Assembly: GCF_000282475.1 (NCBI RefSeq)
Contig: NZ_AKJF01000069.1
Coordinates: forward strand, 1 to 64,000
Length of the DNA: 64,000 nucleotides
Source of the DNA: Pseudomonas sp. GM78
Lineage (GTDB): Bacteria > Pseudomonadota > Gammaproteobacteria > Pseudomonadales > Pseudomonadaceae
Reading direction: 5' to 3'
The position numbers and the translations under genes are program-made. The stretch's first letter is position 1; each line of letters opens with the position of its first letter. Positions 17,988 through 25,539 of this stretch are shown piece by piece. The notes beneath the pieces are model-generated. The model was not told where the DNA came from, made no database searches, and was given only the letters and a program-made list of their open reading frames with translations.

Positions 17988-18194
17988 GGGTGTTATTGCG
18001 TGGTTGTTGATGGTTGAGGTTTCTTCTTTTTATATATTGGTCGCTGCGTGCTATTGCTTTTAAGTTCGTTTGAGATGTTTCGGTGGGGAGTGATTCTTTT
18101 GAATGCCATTTTTCGATAATCATGTTTTTAGGGAAGGGTTAAGTTTGCGCTCGGTCGAGCTTATCTAGCGTTCCTGTTTTTAGGTTGTCTGCTT

Positions 18195-18480
18195 TTATTT
18201 ATTGAATATTTTTAAAGTAATTTTTTGCGCAATTAGTGGAGTATCAAGCTGCTCCATATATTGAGTCCTAGAAAATTCACCCACCAACCTCCCCAGCTCC
18301 CGCCCCAAAGACTTATCCATACCCCCGACAACGCCCAACCCCACACGCTCACCAACCCTCACCTGAATCCCCTCAGCATCCCTCCAGCGCACCAGCAATT
18401 CAAACACATCCCGCTGGTAATCCTCTATGATCAAATCATCACGCAAATTTTCGGACTCAGACCTTCGGAGAAAAGGTGAC
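18195..18480 (-). pseudogene. 5'-truncated copy of the 20719-21048 gene
   Basis: The frame ending at 18195 encodes RDDLIIEDYQRDVFELLVRW ... IQVRVGERVGLG ... DKSLGRELGRLVGEF, clearly homologous to the 109-residue product of 20719-21048. The first 30 or so residues of the family, including the initiator region, are missing; similarity stops near 18470 and no ribosome site or ATG is present. It is therefore a broken duplicate, on the same strand as the intact one and 2.3 kb away. Confidence 0.75.
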
Positions 18481-18661
18481 CAGTTTATTTTTCAATACAG
18501 CCAGTTAAGTCGCAGGAGGTTTGTAGCGGGGTTCAGTCTAGGAGCTGTTTGTCGCGGCTATTTGCAGCCCAAGGTAAAGTGAAAGAATGTGTAGATTTAC
18601 TATTGGATTACTATAAAAATATTTTCTCGTCGTTTTGCGCCTTTTTTTACCAGGTGCGATA

Positions 18662-18988
18662 TTATAAGCAAGCATCACGAAGTTGAATTAGTAACCCAGA
18701 TATAGGAAGGCGTTGCGTTGGCTCATCGTCAAAGATTATTCGGCTCTGATCAGCTTCAGACTTGCACCTTGCGGAAATTCGATGAAGAAGAAAACAAATA
18801 GAGTCGAGGTTGTCCACCGATCTTTCTAACTCAGTGAGCCGTTTTTGCCATTGCTGGATCGCTTCAGTGGTCAAACCATGCAGTTCTGACACACTTGAAA
18901 ATCTATCGTTGACTATAGCGAGCACGTTGCGTTCAGTTTGGACTCGCGAAAAGAAAGAGCCAAAACGGTTAGCTACAGGAGTTTTCAC
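18662..18988 (-). CDS. Small helical protein, third gene of nucleotidyltransferase operon
   Basis: A 108-residue protein, mostly helical by composition, with a heptad-like central part (LTTEAIQQWQKRLTELERSVDNLDSI is the core, residues 38-63). It starts at GTG 18988, behind GAGGTGA, inside the last 20 bp of the nucleotidyltransferase gene, so the two are translationally coupled. No HEPN motif (RxxxxH) or other catalytic signature is visible. It may be a regulatory or antitoxin-like partner; that is inference from size and coupling only. Confidence 0.65.
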   Translation of the reverse strand: MKTPVANRFGSFFSRVQTERNVLAIVNDRFSSVSELHGLTTEAIQQWQKRLTELERSVDNLDSICFLLHRISARCKSEADQSRIIFDDEPTQRLPISGLLIQLRDACL

Positions 18989-19661
18989 GTGTCACCTCAA
19001 TAATGTTTTGTGCCCATTTGCATGCTGATTGAAGACCATCCCTTAGCCTCTCTGTAGCAATAGGAGGTGCAGGTAATCCACGTTGTGATGCATGTCGAGC
19101 GGCGATAAGTGTTTGGTAGAGTTCCTTGCTGCAGGGAGGTGCGAGTTGAAGATGCGCCGACACGTAAAACGGTGCATATCGGTTAAAACAGGGGCGCCCA
19201 AGGATCGAGGAGCTCAACGCCATTCCAATATTGCGAAGAGCAACATAGGCAATTCCCGCTTCATACACCGGAGATTTACTGCCCAGCATGACGGATTGCA
19301 TTACAGATTTGAGCAAGGTATTGAAGTTTGCCGAGTCAACTAAACCTCCAGTATAGGGAGCAGGAAATGGAAAGGTGTGCAGGTCGTCTTCACAAATTTC
19401 CAATCTAGGTAACGGAAGTGCCTCTAGATGTAAATGCCATGCGAATAAATGACCTTCTTTGAACATGCGCTTTAAGTGATCACTAGAATACTCAGCGAAT
19501 GCGCAATTCACTAACATTGCGGACAAGACTTGCGCTTTTGCATAAGCCTGTATCTGGATGTCTGGTACTTTGTCGTAAACCAGAAGCACATCAGTGTCGC
19601 TCATAGGGTCGTGGTCACCTCGCGCAACTGAGCCGAAAAGATATGCTTTAAAATTACTCAT
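18969..19661 (-). CDS. Minimal nucleotidyltransferase-fold protein
   Basis: A 230-residue protein with an N-terminal pol-beta-type nucleotidyltransferase signature, LFGSVARGDHDPMSDTDVLL (residues 8-27), containing the GSxxRG turn and the DxD metal pair. The C-terminal 130 residues are helical, a layout seen in small aminoglycoside-type or MNT enzymes. The substrate is unknown. It follows the pentapeptide membrane gene by 8 bp and overlaps the small downstream gene by 20 bp. It is shorter than typical CD-NTases of CBASS and lacks their recognisable core beyond the signature. Confidence 0.8.
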   Translation of the reverse strand: MSNFKAYLFGSVARGDHDPMSDTDVLLVYDKVPDIQIQAYAKAQVLSAMLVNCAFAEYSSDHLKRMFKEGHLFAWHLHLEALPLPRLEICEDDLHTFPFPAPYTGGLVDSANFNTLLKSVMQSVMLGSKSPVYEAGIAYVALRNIGMALSSSILGRPCFNRYAPFYVSAHLQLAPPCSKELYQTLIAARHASQRGLPAPPIATERLRDGLQSACKWAQNIIEVTRENSCS

Positions 19662-19669
19662 CTCTCAAG

Positions 19670-20506
19670 CTACCTTCTGGATATAAATTTATACAATACA
19701 GGTACAGCTAAACCTATAGATGCGTAGCGCAATATAACCGCGAGTACAGAGGTGAATGGACTGGCTGAAACCTCGGCAGCACTTACATTGGGTAGGTCAA
19801 CATACAATGATGCAAGATAAGATAAGCTCTTAAAATACTGGTGAAGTAATCCGCCAATCGATGCGGTTTCCAGGTTTGTAACCTGTCCAATAGTGTGGAA
19901 AAATCCCAATACCATAAGAAAGAAAATAGTCGATAATGCTAGCCTGCATAGCGACTCACCGTGCCCCCATATATACCGCTCCGCTAATAGACGAACATGA
20001 TGGAGGCGCGCAGCTAGCCGTTGCTGTAGGGAGTACTTCTGATAATATCCAGCGCCTGCATTCGCTATGCCACGCCAATGCTCTATCTCCGTACGAGCCT
20101 CATGGTATACGATATCTGCATCCCACGTTGTATCGCCGATGCTGTGCGTATTTGCTCTTAAGTTATGTAGTAGTTCCCAGCGAACGTTCGGATATGTTGG
20201 GAGGTTGGCCAGAATTTGAGGAACAGGTAATACGCATCGATGGAAATCAACATAGCTGAAGTCGCAGTTCTCGAATGTCGCGGAGCGAAAAATCGATTCG
20301 CGAATTCGTGCTCCAATGAACTTGCAGTTGGTAAAAACTGCTTTATGGAAATAGCCGCGCTCAATGATGCTATACGAGAAATTGCAGTCACTATAGATGA
20401 CTTTCTTACCCTCTATGTCAGGTAAGTAGCGTCCAGAAAAGTCCAGATGCGAGAGTGTGCGTGCCGTACCGGCACCGAGATCGTCTCGAGTTATAAGGCT
20501 TTCCAT
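19670..20506 (-). CDS. Pentapeptide-repeat protein with two C-terminal membrane helices
   Basis: A 278-residue protein. Residues about 15-95 show pentapeptide-like repeats (NFSYSI, VFTNCKFIGARI, TFENCDFSYVDF), which form a right-handed beta helix. A linker with conserved-looking charged helices follows, then two membrane helices (about residues 185-208 and 252-275) with a short re-entrant-like loop between them. This resembles pentapeptide proteins joined to ion-channel domains, but no TxGYG filter is present. ATG 20506 is preferred over an upstream TTG. As first gene of the operon with the nucleotidyltransferase it could be the membrane effector. Confidence 0.75.
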   Translation of the reverse strand: MESLITRDDLGAGTARTLSHLDFSGRYLPDIEGKKVIYSDCNFSYSIIERGYFHKAVFTNCKFIGARIRESIFRSATFENCDFSYVDFHRCVLPVPQILANLPTYPNVRWELLHNLRANTHSIGDTTWDADIVYHEARTEIEHWRGIANAGAGYYQKYSLQQRLAARLHHVRLLAERYIWGHGESLCRLALSTIFFLMVLGFFHTIGQVTNLETASIGGLLHQYFKSLSYLASLYVDLPNVSAAEVSASPFTSVLAVILRYASIGLAVPVLYKFISRR

Positions 20507-20718
20507 GGCTTCGCCGTAGGTAAATGGTCGAGGATAACACAGTAGGTTCAATATAGCAGTGCATCAAGCGGTAATGATCGAAAAATTGGCTGTACCTGAC
20601 TTTTGTCAATGAAAAAAAGATGAGTGAAAAAGGGGGCGGATTAATTATTGGATAAGGCGTGGCGGCCAACGTCTGTCCGGCTAATGGACTTTCCCGCCTT
20701 TTAGGTCGCACGCCTTTT

Positions 20719-21048
20719 TCACTGAATGTCTTTTAGATAATCTTTAAGCGCGATGAGCGGAGCATCAAGCTCTTCCATCGCCTGAATCCCGGCAAATTCC
20801 CCCCCCAACCTCCCCAACTCCCGCCCCAACGGCTTATCCACACTCCCAACAGCCTCCAGCGCCAACCCCACACACTCACCCACCTTCACCTGAATCCCCT
20901 CAACATCCCCCCGCCGCACCAGCAACTCAAACACATCCCGCTGGTAATCACCCATCACCAGGTCATCCCGCAAAATCGGGCTTGAATCTTCCGATTCGTA
21001 AGCCAGCTTGAGGGAGAAGAGGGCGACGGTTTCCAGGTGCAATTCCAT
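20719..21048 (-). CDS. Small conserved Pseudomonas protein of unknown function (intact copy)
   Basis: A 109-residue soluble protein beginning MELHLETVALFSLKLAYESED, then RDDLVMGDYQRDVFELLVR and GRELGRLGGEF. ATG 21048 follows AAGGA. I recognise no domain. A 5'-truncated relative lies at 18195-18480, and the nucleotidyltransferase operon sits between the two copies. It is immediately outside the tRNA-Leu island boundary. Confidence 0.65.
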   Translation of the reverse strand: MELHLETVALFSLKLAYESEDSSPILRDDLVMGDYQRDVFELLVRRGDVEGIQVKVGECVGLALEAVGSVDKPLGRELGRLGGEFAGIQAMEELDAPLIALKDYLKDIQ

Positions 21049-21109
21049 GGGGGGAGTCCTTGTGAAATGTTCCGGCGGTGCGGGTGGTGTGGAGGAGGAG
21101 GGTCAAAAG

Positions 21110-21136
21110 CTTCGCCGGCAAGCCGGCTCCTACAGG
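21110..21136. repeat. Single REP-like sequence
   Basis: A palindromic unit GCCGGCAAGCCGGCTCCTACAGG, a REP variant, between the small gene at 20719 and the displaced tRNA terminator. No partner REP lies nearby. Confidence 0.7.
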
Positions 21137-21170
21137 TCGGCGGCGTACCGGTCACTTTTTGACAGGCGAA

Positions 21171-21197
21171 AAAAAAGGCCTTGCTAAGCAAGACCTT
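21171..21197 (-). terminator. Terminator of the original tRNA-Leu, displaced by the island
   Basis: On the minus strand AAGGTCTTGC-TTA-GCAAGGCCTT is followed by a run of eight T. It lies just after the duplicated tRNA 3' end at 21207-21230, exactly where the terminator of the uninterrupted tRNA gene should be. Confidence 0.8.
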
Positions 21198-21206
21198 TCT
21201 TAATTT

Positions 21207-21230
21207 TGGTGCCCGAGGGAGACTCGAACT
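21207..21230. repeat. Distal attachment site (copy of tRNA-Leu 3' end)
   Basis: TGGTGCCCGAGGGAGACTCGAACT is identical to 34558-34582 except for one missing C in the CCCC run. The missing base would break the acceptor stem, so this copy is an attachment-site remnant rather than part of a working tRNA. Confidence 0.85.
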
Positions 21231-21280
21231 GTGCCTTGCAGAGCTTATGGATAGAGGCTATCAAGTTTTTGTTACGGCTG

Positions 21281-21302
21281 ACTACTCACATTTCTACTCA
21301 CA
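21281..21302. repeat. Paired arm-type repeats at the distal end
   Basis: Two copies of CTACTCACA spaced 12 bp apart. The same decamer TCTACTCACA occurs twice, also 12 bp apart, upstream of the integrase (34424-34445), with an inverted third copy at 34396. They are probable integrase arm-binding sites. Confidence 0.65.
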
Positions 21303-21378
21303 TTTGAATTTGTGACCGTTTTCGATCAGTTCGTAAAGGCCCAGCAGTGTAATTCCCGACACACTGTGTAGATATCAA

Positions 21379-21432
21379 CATAGTGGCGTTTCCACCACAC
21401 CATGTAGTTTTCCACAGTGGCGTTTTCCCCAC
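21379..21432. repeat. Two-copy 20-bp motif near the distal end of the island
   Basis: CATAGTGGCGTTTCCACCAC (21379-21398) and CACAGTGGCGTTTTCCCCAC (21413-21432) are direct repeats 34 bp apart in the 595-bp gene-free stretch 21231-21825. The second is embedded in a CCACAG...CTGTGG inverted repeat. Possible roles are excisionase or packaging sites; nothing else is visible in this stretch. Confidence 0.5.
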
Positions 21433-21825
21433 GCTGTGGCAAAAAACATTTCCTGCGGCGGTGTGCGTGAAAGGCGGGGGCCAACCCTTTTTTTCCGTTG
21501 CCAGGGATCTTTTACGTTCAGAAAAAAGGTTCAATTTTCGGTTTTTGTGAGAAGGGTTTTGACACCATCTGAAATCAATCAGTGGGGCCAGGGGCGGAAT
21601 GGAACCTTAGCCTTTAGGCCTACTCCTGTATGGGTCTGGCCGGTGTTATTCGCTCGCGTGCCCCAAATACACCCCAAAGCTGGAAAGCGCTATCAGCCAT
21701 CGGCTGGCATTTGGTTTCCCAAGAGGATCCGGTTTTTGCGTCTAAGCCCTTCCGGTCAGGTGTCTGATTTGAGGCCGCTTTCGTCTATAAACGTTAGTAG
21801 GGATGACTAAGACTGATCCTCCTTG

Positions 21826-24180
21826 CTACTGGTTTGGTAAAAACTCAGCGTAGATAAAGGATATTAGCTTGCGCGCTATGTTTCGTTGATCTTCAATGTT
21901 GTTACTTTGCCAAATATGATGAGTGGGATTCAAAACTATTCTGAATTGATGTGCTGTGTTCGCTACCGTATCTGAAATTATCTTGCATGATCGTAATTTA
22001 TCAATGCGGTCTGAGAGGTTGAATTCGGTAATTTTGTTCTTGGCTATTTGTTCCGCAAATCTGAGTGATAACTCTATTTCAAAAAATACACGTAAATCCG
22101 CAGCGCTATGGTTGTCGGTTCCGCCCGCGATGAACTCGAAAATCTTGGTCCTACGCTTTTCATGTTCTGTTGAAATGAAAGTGTCAACGTCCGGCAATTC
22201 AAGGTCTGACGATCGCTCGGTCTTAGTTATAGCGATGAGTTTTATTGGAAGTTGATTTCTGTAGACATTAAGGAACGCAGCAATGCCATATTCGAAATGA
22301 CTTAATATTAATATTTGGCGGACACTTTTTGACAGCTCTACTATTTCCATGTGTGCTGAAGTCATCCGATTACAGTCGAAGGATGTAATGGGGTCATCTA
22401 GTATCACGATAGAGTTCTCCATTTTCCCTGGCTCGCTCTCGATTACTCCGGCCCAAAATACCGATAGAGCTAGTGCCCTTCTATCTGATTCGCTAAATAC
22501 CTGTTCAAGGTTTCTTTCTGAAATATCATGGCCCCGATATTTAACCTTTAGATAAAATATCGGCGTATGTCCTTTGTTGTCTTCGCCCTTGGCTAACTCA
22601 AAATCCTCGCTGCCGAATTTTTCAAAATACTCATTTATTTTTCGAAAGTAACGAGTTAGAAAATCACTTTGCTCTGCCACCAATTCTAAATTAAGAGTTG
22701 GTATTTCTTTCGAAAGAAACTTGAGTCTAGTTAAAATTGAGCTGTACTCTTTGCATTGTGGCTCGAGTTTGATTCTAGAGATTTTCGTGTTTATTGTTTT
22801 GCCCAAATCGACAATTTCGTTCATTCCGCGTTCAAGGTCGTCAATGTTGACTGTCGCTTTAAACTGCGCGATGGCGGTATTAGCATGTTCGACAAAGCTG
22901 TCGTAGTTGTGGCACAGCGTAGAAAGCCGTTGCTCAATCTGAATCAACCCAAGGTCATCTGCGGCAGGTAGCTCTAGGTTGGGGGTCTCTCTCTTTCTAG
23001 CCACTGTAGCGGATAATGAATCAAAGAAAATTGGCCACTGAGAGTCCCACTCCTTTATGGCGGCTGTGATTTCATCCTCCACGCCCTCGATAAACTTTAT
23101 CACGTTTGAAAAATAATCTGAGTTTTCTAATTCAGGGTAGCTCGCGAGTGGCTCTTTGTTGCGGGTTATTAATGATGCTAATTGGGCAGTGTTTGGCTTT
23201 TTGATTGCGGAAATGCTGGTATTTAAGGAGTCATTTATTCTTCTGGAATTTGTCTCAAAGGAAGTATCAAAGCTGTGCTCGTAGATGTCTATAAGTTCAA
23301 GTGCGTCTAGGGATAGGTGCTGTCCACAAAACAGGCAATCATCACCTTTACGGAAATATAAACCTTGCCGTATCCAGGCCTCGGCGCCTCGATCACCTTT
23401 AAAAGTATGGGCTATATGATCTGCTACAGCTTTCCGGGCGGTTTCTTGATGCGACTTCATTGATTCATTTAGCGTCGCGTTTATCGCCTTTAGACCCTGG
23501 CTAAAATCTTTTTGCCAGTTTGTCGTCTCTAGCTCTTTTCGAGTGCTGATTTTCTGAATGCTTCCTCGCTGTTTCTTCAGTGCATCGTAATCCGAGCGCA
23601 AAATTGCTACTTTTTCTTCCAGCGTCTCGATGGGCTCTAAAATTTCAAGTTCTAAAAAAGAGGGAAGGTCAGTTATCTCTCTGAAAGCATGAGCTGTAAT
23701 CTTCCCAAGGTCACGTGTGAGCTCGTTTTTTAATTTGTTTTTCTCGGTAATGATTTTGGTTTTGGCTACGCCTTGTTCGCCTAGGATGAAGGCGCTAAAT
23801 GCTTCTTTTGTCGCTCGCGTAAATTGGCGAGAGGAGAATAAATTCTTGTGGTAAAAGCCATCATCAAAAACATGAAGACTGAGTTCGCTAGGAAAATTTC
23901 TGCTCCACTCGCCATTCGCATATCTGACAATTGTTTCGGGTTGCGACTCTCCTGCGAAACTCAGCTCGATTTTCTGAGGTGTAGAATCCGAGGGTATGGT
24001 TGTCCTGGCTTTGATAATCGATGTGTCAGAGGTGCGTAGGCTCGAGAATATGTCGCCCAGAGTGGATTTGCCGTAGGTATTCAGGCCGTAGATAAAAGTA
24101 ATGGGGCCAAACTCGATCTTTGGAGGCGCGCACTCTCGGAATCGTCCTACATTTTGAATTAATCGAATTCGTTTTAACAT
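21826..24180 (-). CDS. AAA_13/SMC-like ATPase with zinc hook, RloC/PrrC-like
   Basis: A 784-residue protein with an ABC/SMC-type split ATPase: Walker A-like GLNTYGKST (residues 32-40), signature-like FSESDRRALALSVFWA (about 575), Walker B IVILDDPITSFD (about 605) and an H-loop ILSHFE. Coiled coils from about 140-260 and 290-530 flank a CxxC hook (C282, C285 in DCLFCGQ), as in Rad50 and RloC. The C-terminal part has an R-x3-E pair (R697, E701) and downstream histidines (H744, H754, H755), reminiscent of the PrrC/RloC anticodon-nuclease triad. RloC cuts tRNA during phage infection; here that function is inference. The gene is AT-rich, the last cargo gene of the island. Confidence 0.8.
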   Translation of the reverse strand: MLKRIRLIQNVGRFRECAPPKIEFGPITFIYGLNTYGKSTLGDIFSSLRTSDTSIIKARTTIPSDSTPQKIELSFAGESQPETIVRYANGEWSRNFPSELSLHVFDDGFYHKNLFSSRQFTRATKEAFSAFILGEQGVAKTKIITEKNKLKNELTRDLGKITAHAFREITDLPSFLELEILEPIETLEEKVAILRSDYDALKKQRGSIQKISTRKELETTNWQKDFSQGLKAINATLNESMKSHQETARKAVADHIAHTFKGDRGAEAWIRQGLYFRKGDDCLFCGQHLSLDALELIDIYEHSFDTSFETNSRRINDSLNTSISAIKKPNTAQLASLITRNKEPLASYPELENSDYFSNVIKFIEGVEDEITAAIKEWDSQWPIFFDSLSATVARKRETPNLELPAADDLGLIQIEQRLSTLCHNYDSFVEHANTAIAQFKATVNIDDLERGMNEIVDLGKTINTKISRIKLEPQCKEYSSILTRLKFLSKEIPTLNLELVAEQSDFLTRYFRKINEYFEKFGSEDFELAKGEDNKGHTPIFYLKVKYRGHDISERNLEQVFSESDRRALALSVFWAGVIESEPGKMENSIVILDDPITSFDCNRMTSAHMEIVELSKSVRQILILSHFEYGIAAFLNVYRNQLPIKLIAITKTERSSDLELPDVDTFISTEHEKRRTKIFEFIAGGTDNHSAADLRVFFEIELSLRFAEQIAKNKITEFNLSDRIDKLRSCKIISDTVANTAHQFRIVLNPTHHIWQSNNIEDQRNIARKLISFIYAEFLPNQ

Positions 24181-25284
24181 AACGAGCGTCCGTTCTCTGG
24201 TGGGGGCTTGAAGCGCTTACTATGCGCATCTCCTCGCCCTCACGGCAATCCTTAGCCCAGAAATTTCGACTCGGTTGAGCCTGACGGAATGTTGTTACGC
24301 AAGCAGCGTTCAGATGGGAGGTGCAGAACCAACCCGCTCCCACCTCCCCACTCGCAGCTCCAAGCTGAAATAATTGCCGCAAATACTAAGGCGAGACCAA
24401 TGGCCGTCCGCAGGCTGTCAGCGCATTTGCTGCCTAAAATCACCGGCGCTATTCACATCCAAGTAGGGCAAGGTGGATCACCCAATTAATCCGTGATTAT
24501 GTTGCGCTCGCTGTGGATTATGGCGAAAACAATGGTCCGGTCTTTGGAGTCATGCATGCACTGCTCGAAGCCGGGAAATAGCACCGAGAGCCCGCGGCCT
24601 GCTCAACGGCCTATCTACTTCCATCAAAAGCTTACGTCCGAACCTGGTGACCAGGTCGACCTTGAGGTCGGACCGTGCGCAGCCGCTCATTGGGTGCGTA
24701 ATTCATACGCTGTCCTGCGCAGATAGAGGCACTGATGATCGAACGCCCACATTCCCGCTGATCGATACAGATGGGAACTGGGTTGCCACTTACATTGGTC
24801 TTACGGGCGGTGGATTCCAGGCTGCGAATTGTGATGAATTTGTGGCGCGGGTAAATGGGTAGATCGCTTTCATAAGATCGGCAGCGATGCGAGCCTCCTC
24901 TGTGAATTGAGGTCCGTCAATTCCTTCTCTCCCACCCTTGACGATGGTGGTGACGTACCAGACGTGATTTCCGATGACATGAGGTTTAGCGATTAAGTCC
25001 GTCACTTGGCAAGCTGCCTGGAAGCGTTCTTGCTGACCGAGAATGGAGGGGGCTCCGTTAACATCGCCTTTAACAAAATCTGAAATTTTTAACAGCCAAA
25101 ATACTGTTGAAAAGCAGGCACAGCCCTTGTTCTTGGTGCGTCTGGCAATGGTTGAGGTTTGCAGAGCTTTAACAGACTGTTAACAAAAATCCTGAGAGGG
25201 GAAAAAAATCTCCACGTGCGGTCGGGGGCGGTGTCCTGTGCGCAAGCTTCTACGGTTTCGACCCGCCCCCACCGACTAGCCAGA
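24181..25284. other. 1.1-kb stretch without a confident gene; contains an open frame lacking a start
   Basis: No standard gene is supported here. On the minus strand, however, one frame stays open from 25179 down to a stop at 24790-24792 (129 codons) and its translation looks protein-like (KGCACFSTVFWLLKISDF, then QERFQAACQVTDLIAKPHVI). The first ATG/GTG/TTG in it is GTG 25005, deep inside; a CTG lies at 25164. It may be a decayed gene or use an unusual start. The plus strand shows only short fragments. Confidence 0.4.
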
Positions 25285-25488
25285 TCAGTAGATCGGATCG
25301 ATCGTAGGCGGATTGGTCCGAAGCGCTTCGATTGCCTCCTGGTGGCTCATGCCACTGGCCAGCAGCTCGTCAATCTCCTTGCGGATCTTGTCGCGGCACG
25401 CAGCTTGATAGAGCAGAGCGCGGCTGTGCGCGATCTGATTGAGCGCTTGCTGGATTGGCTTGGGTAGGGGTTCAGGTTGCTGATACAT
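25285..25488 (-). CDS. Small protein downstream of the capsid gene
   Basis: A 67-residue protein: a proline-rich start (MYQQPEPLPKPIQQALNQI) followed by a helical, charged part with the pattern DKIRKEIDELLASGMSHQEAIEAL. ATG 25488 follows GAGGG. It starts 51 bp after the capsid gene on the same strand and could be a minor head-related or regulatory protein; I recognise no family. Confidence 0.55.
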   Translation of the reverse strand: MYQQPEPLPKPIQQALNQIAHSRALLYQAACRDKIRKEIDELLASGMSHQEAIEALRTNPPTIDPIY

Positions 25489-25539
25489 AGCTAGCCCTCG
25501 GCGATGGCGCAGAGTTGCGCCATCACTCTCAATGATTGG

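Noticed and set aside
18662-18988. HEPN toxin partner of an MNT antitoxin
   Set aside because: No R-x4-6-H motif is present in the 108-residue protein.
18662-20506. Calling the nucleotidyltransferase operon a CBASS system
   Set aside because: The enzyme is only 230 residues with little beyond the minimal GS...DxD signature, and no known CBASS effector or ancillary gene is recognisable.
21207-21230. A second tRNA gene
   Set aside because: Only the T-loop and 3' acceptor half is present and one acceptor base is missing; it is an attachment-site copy.
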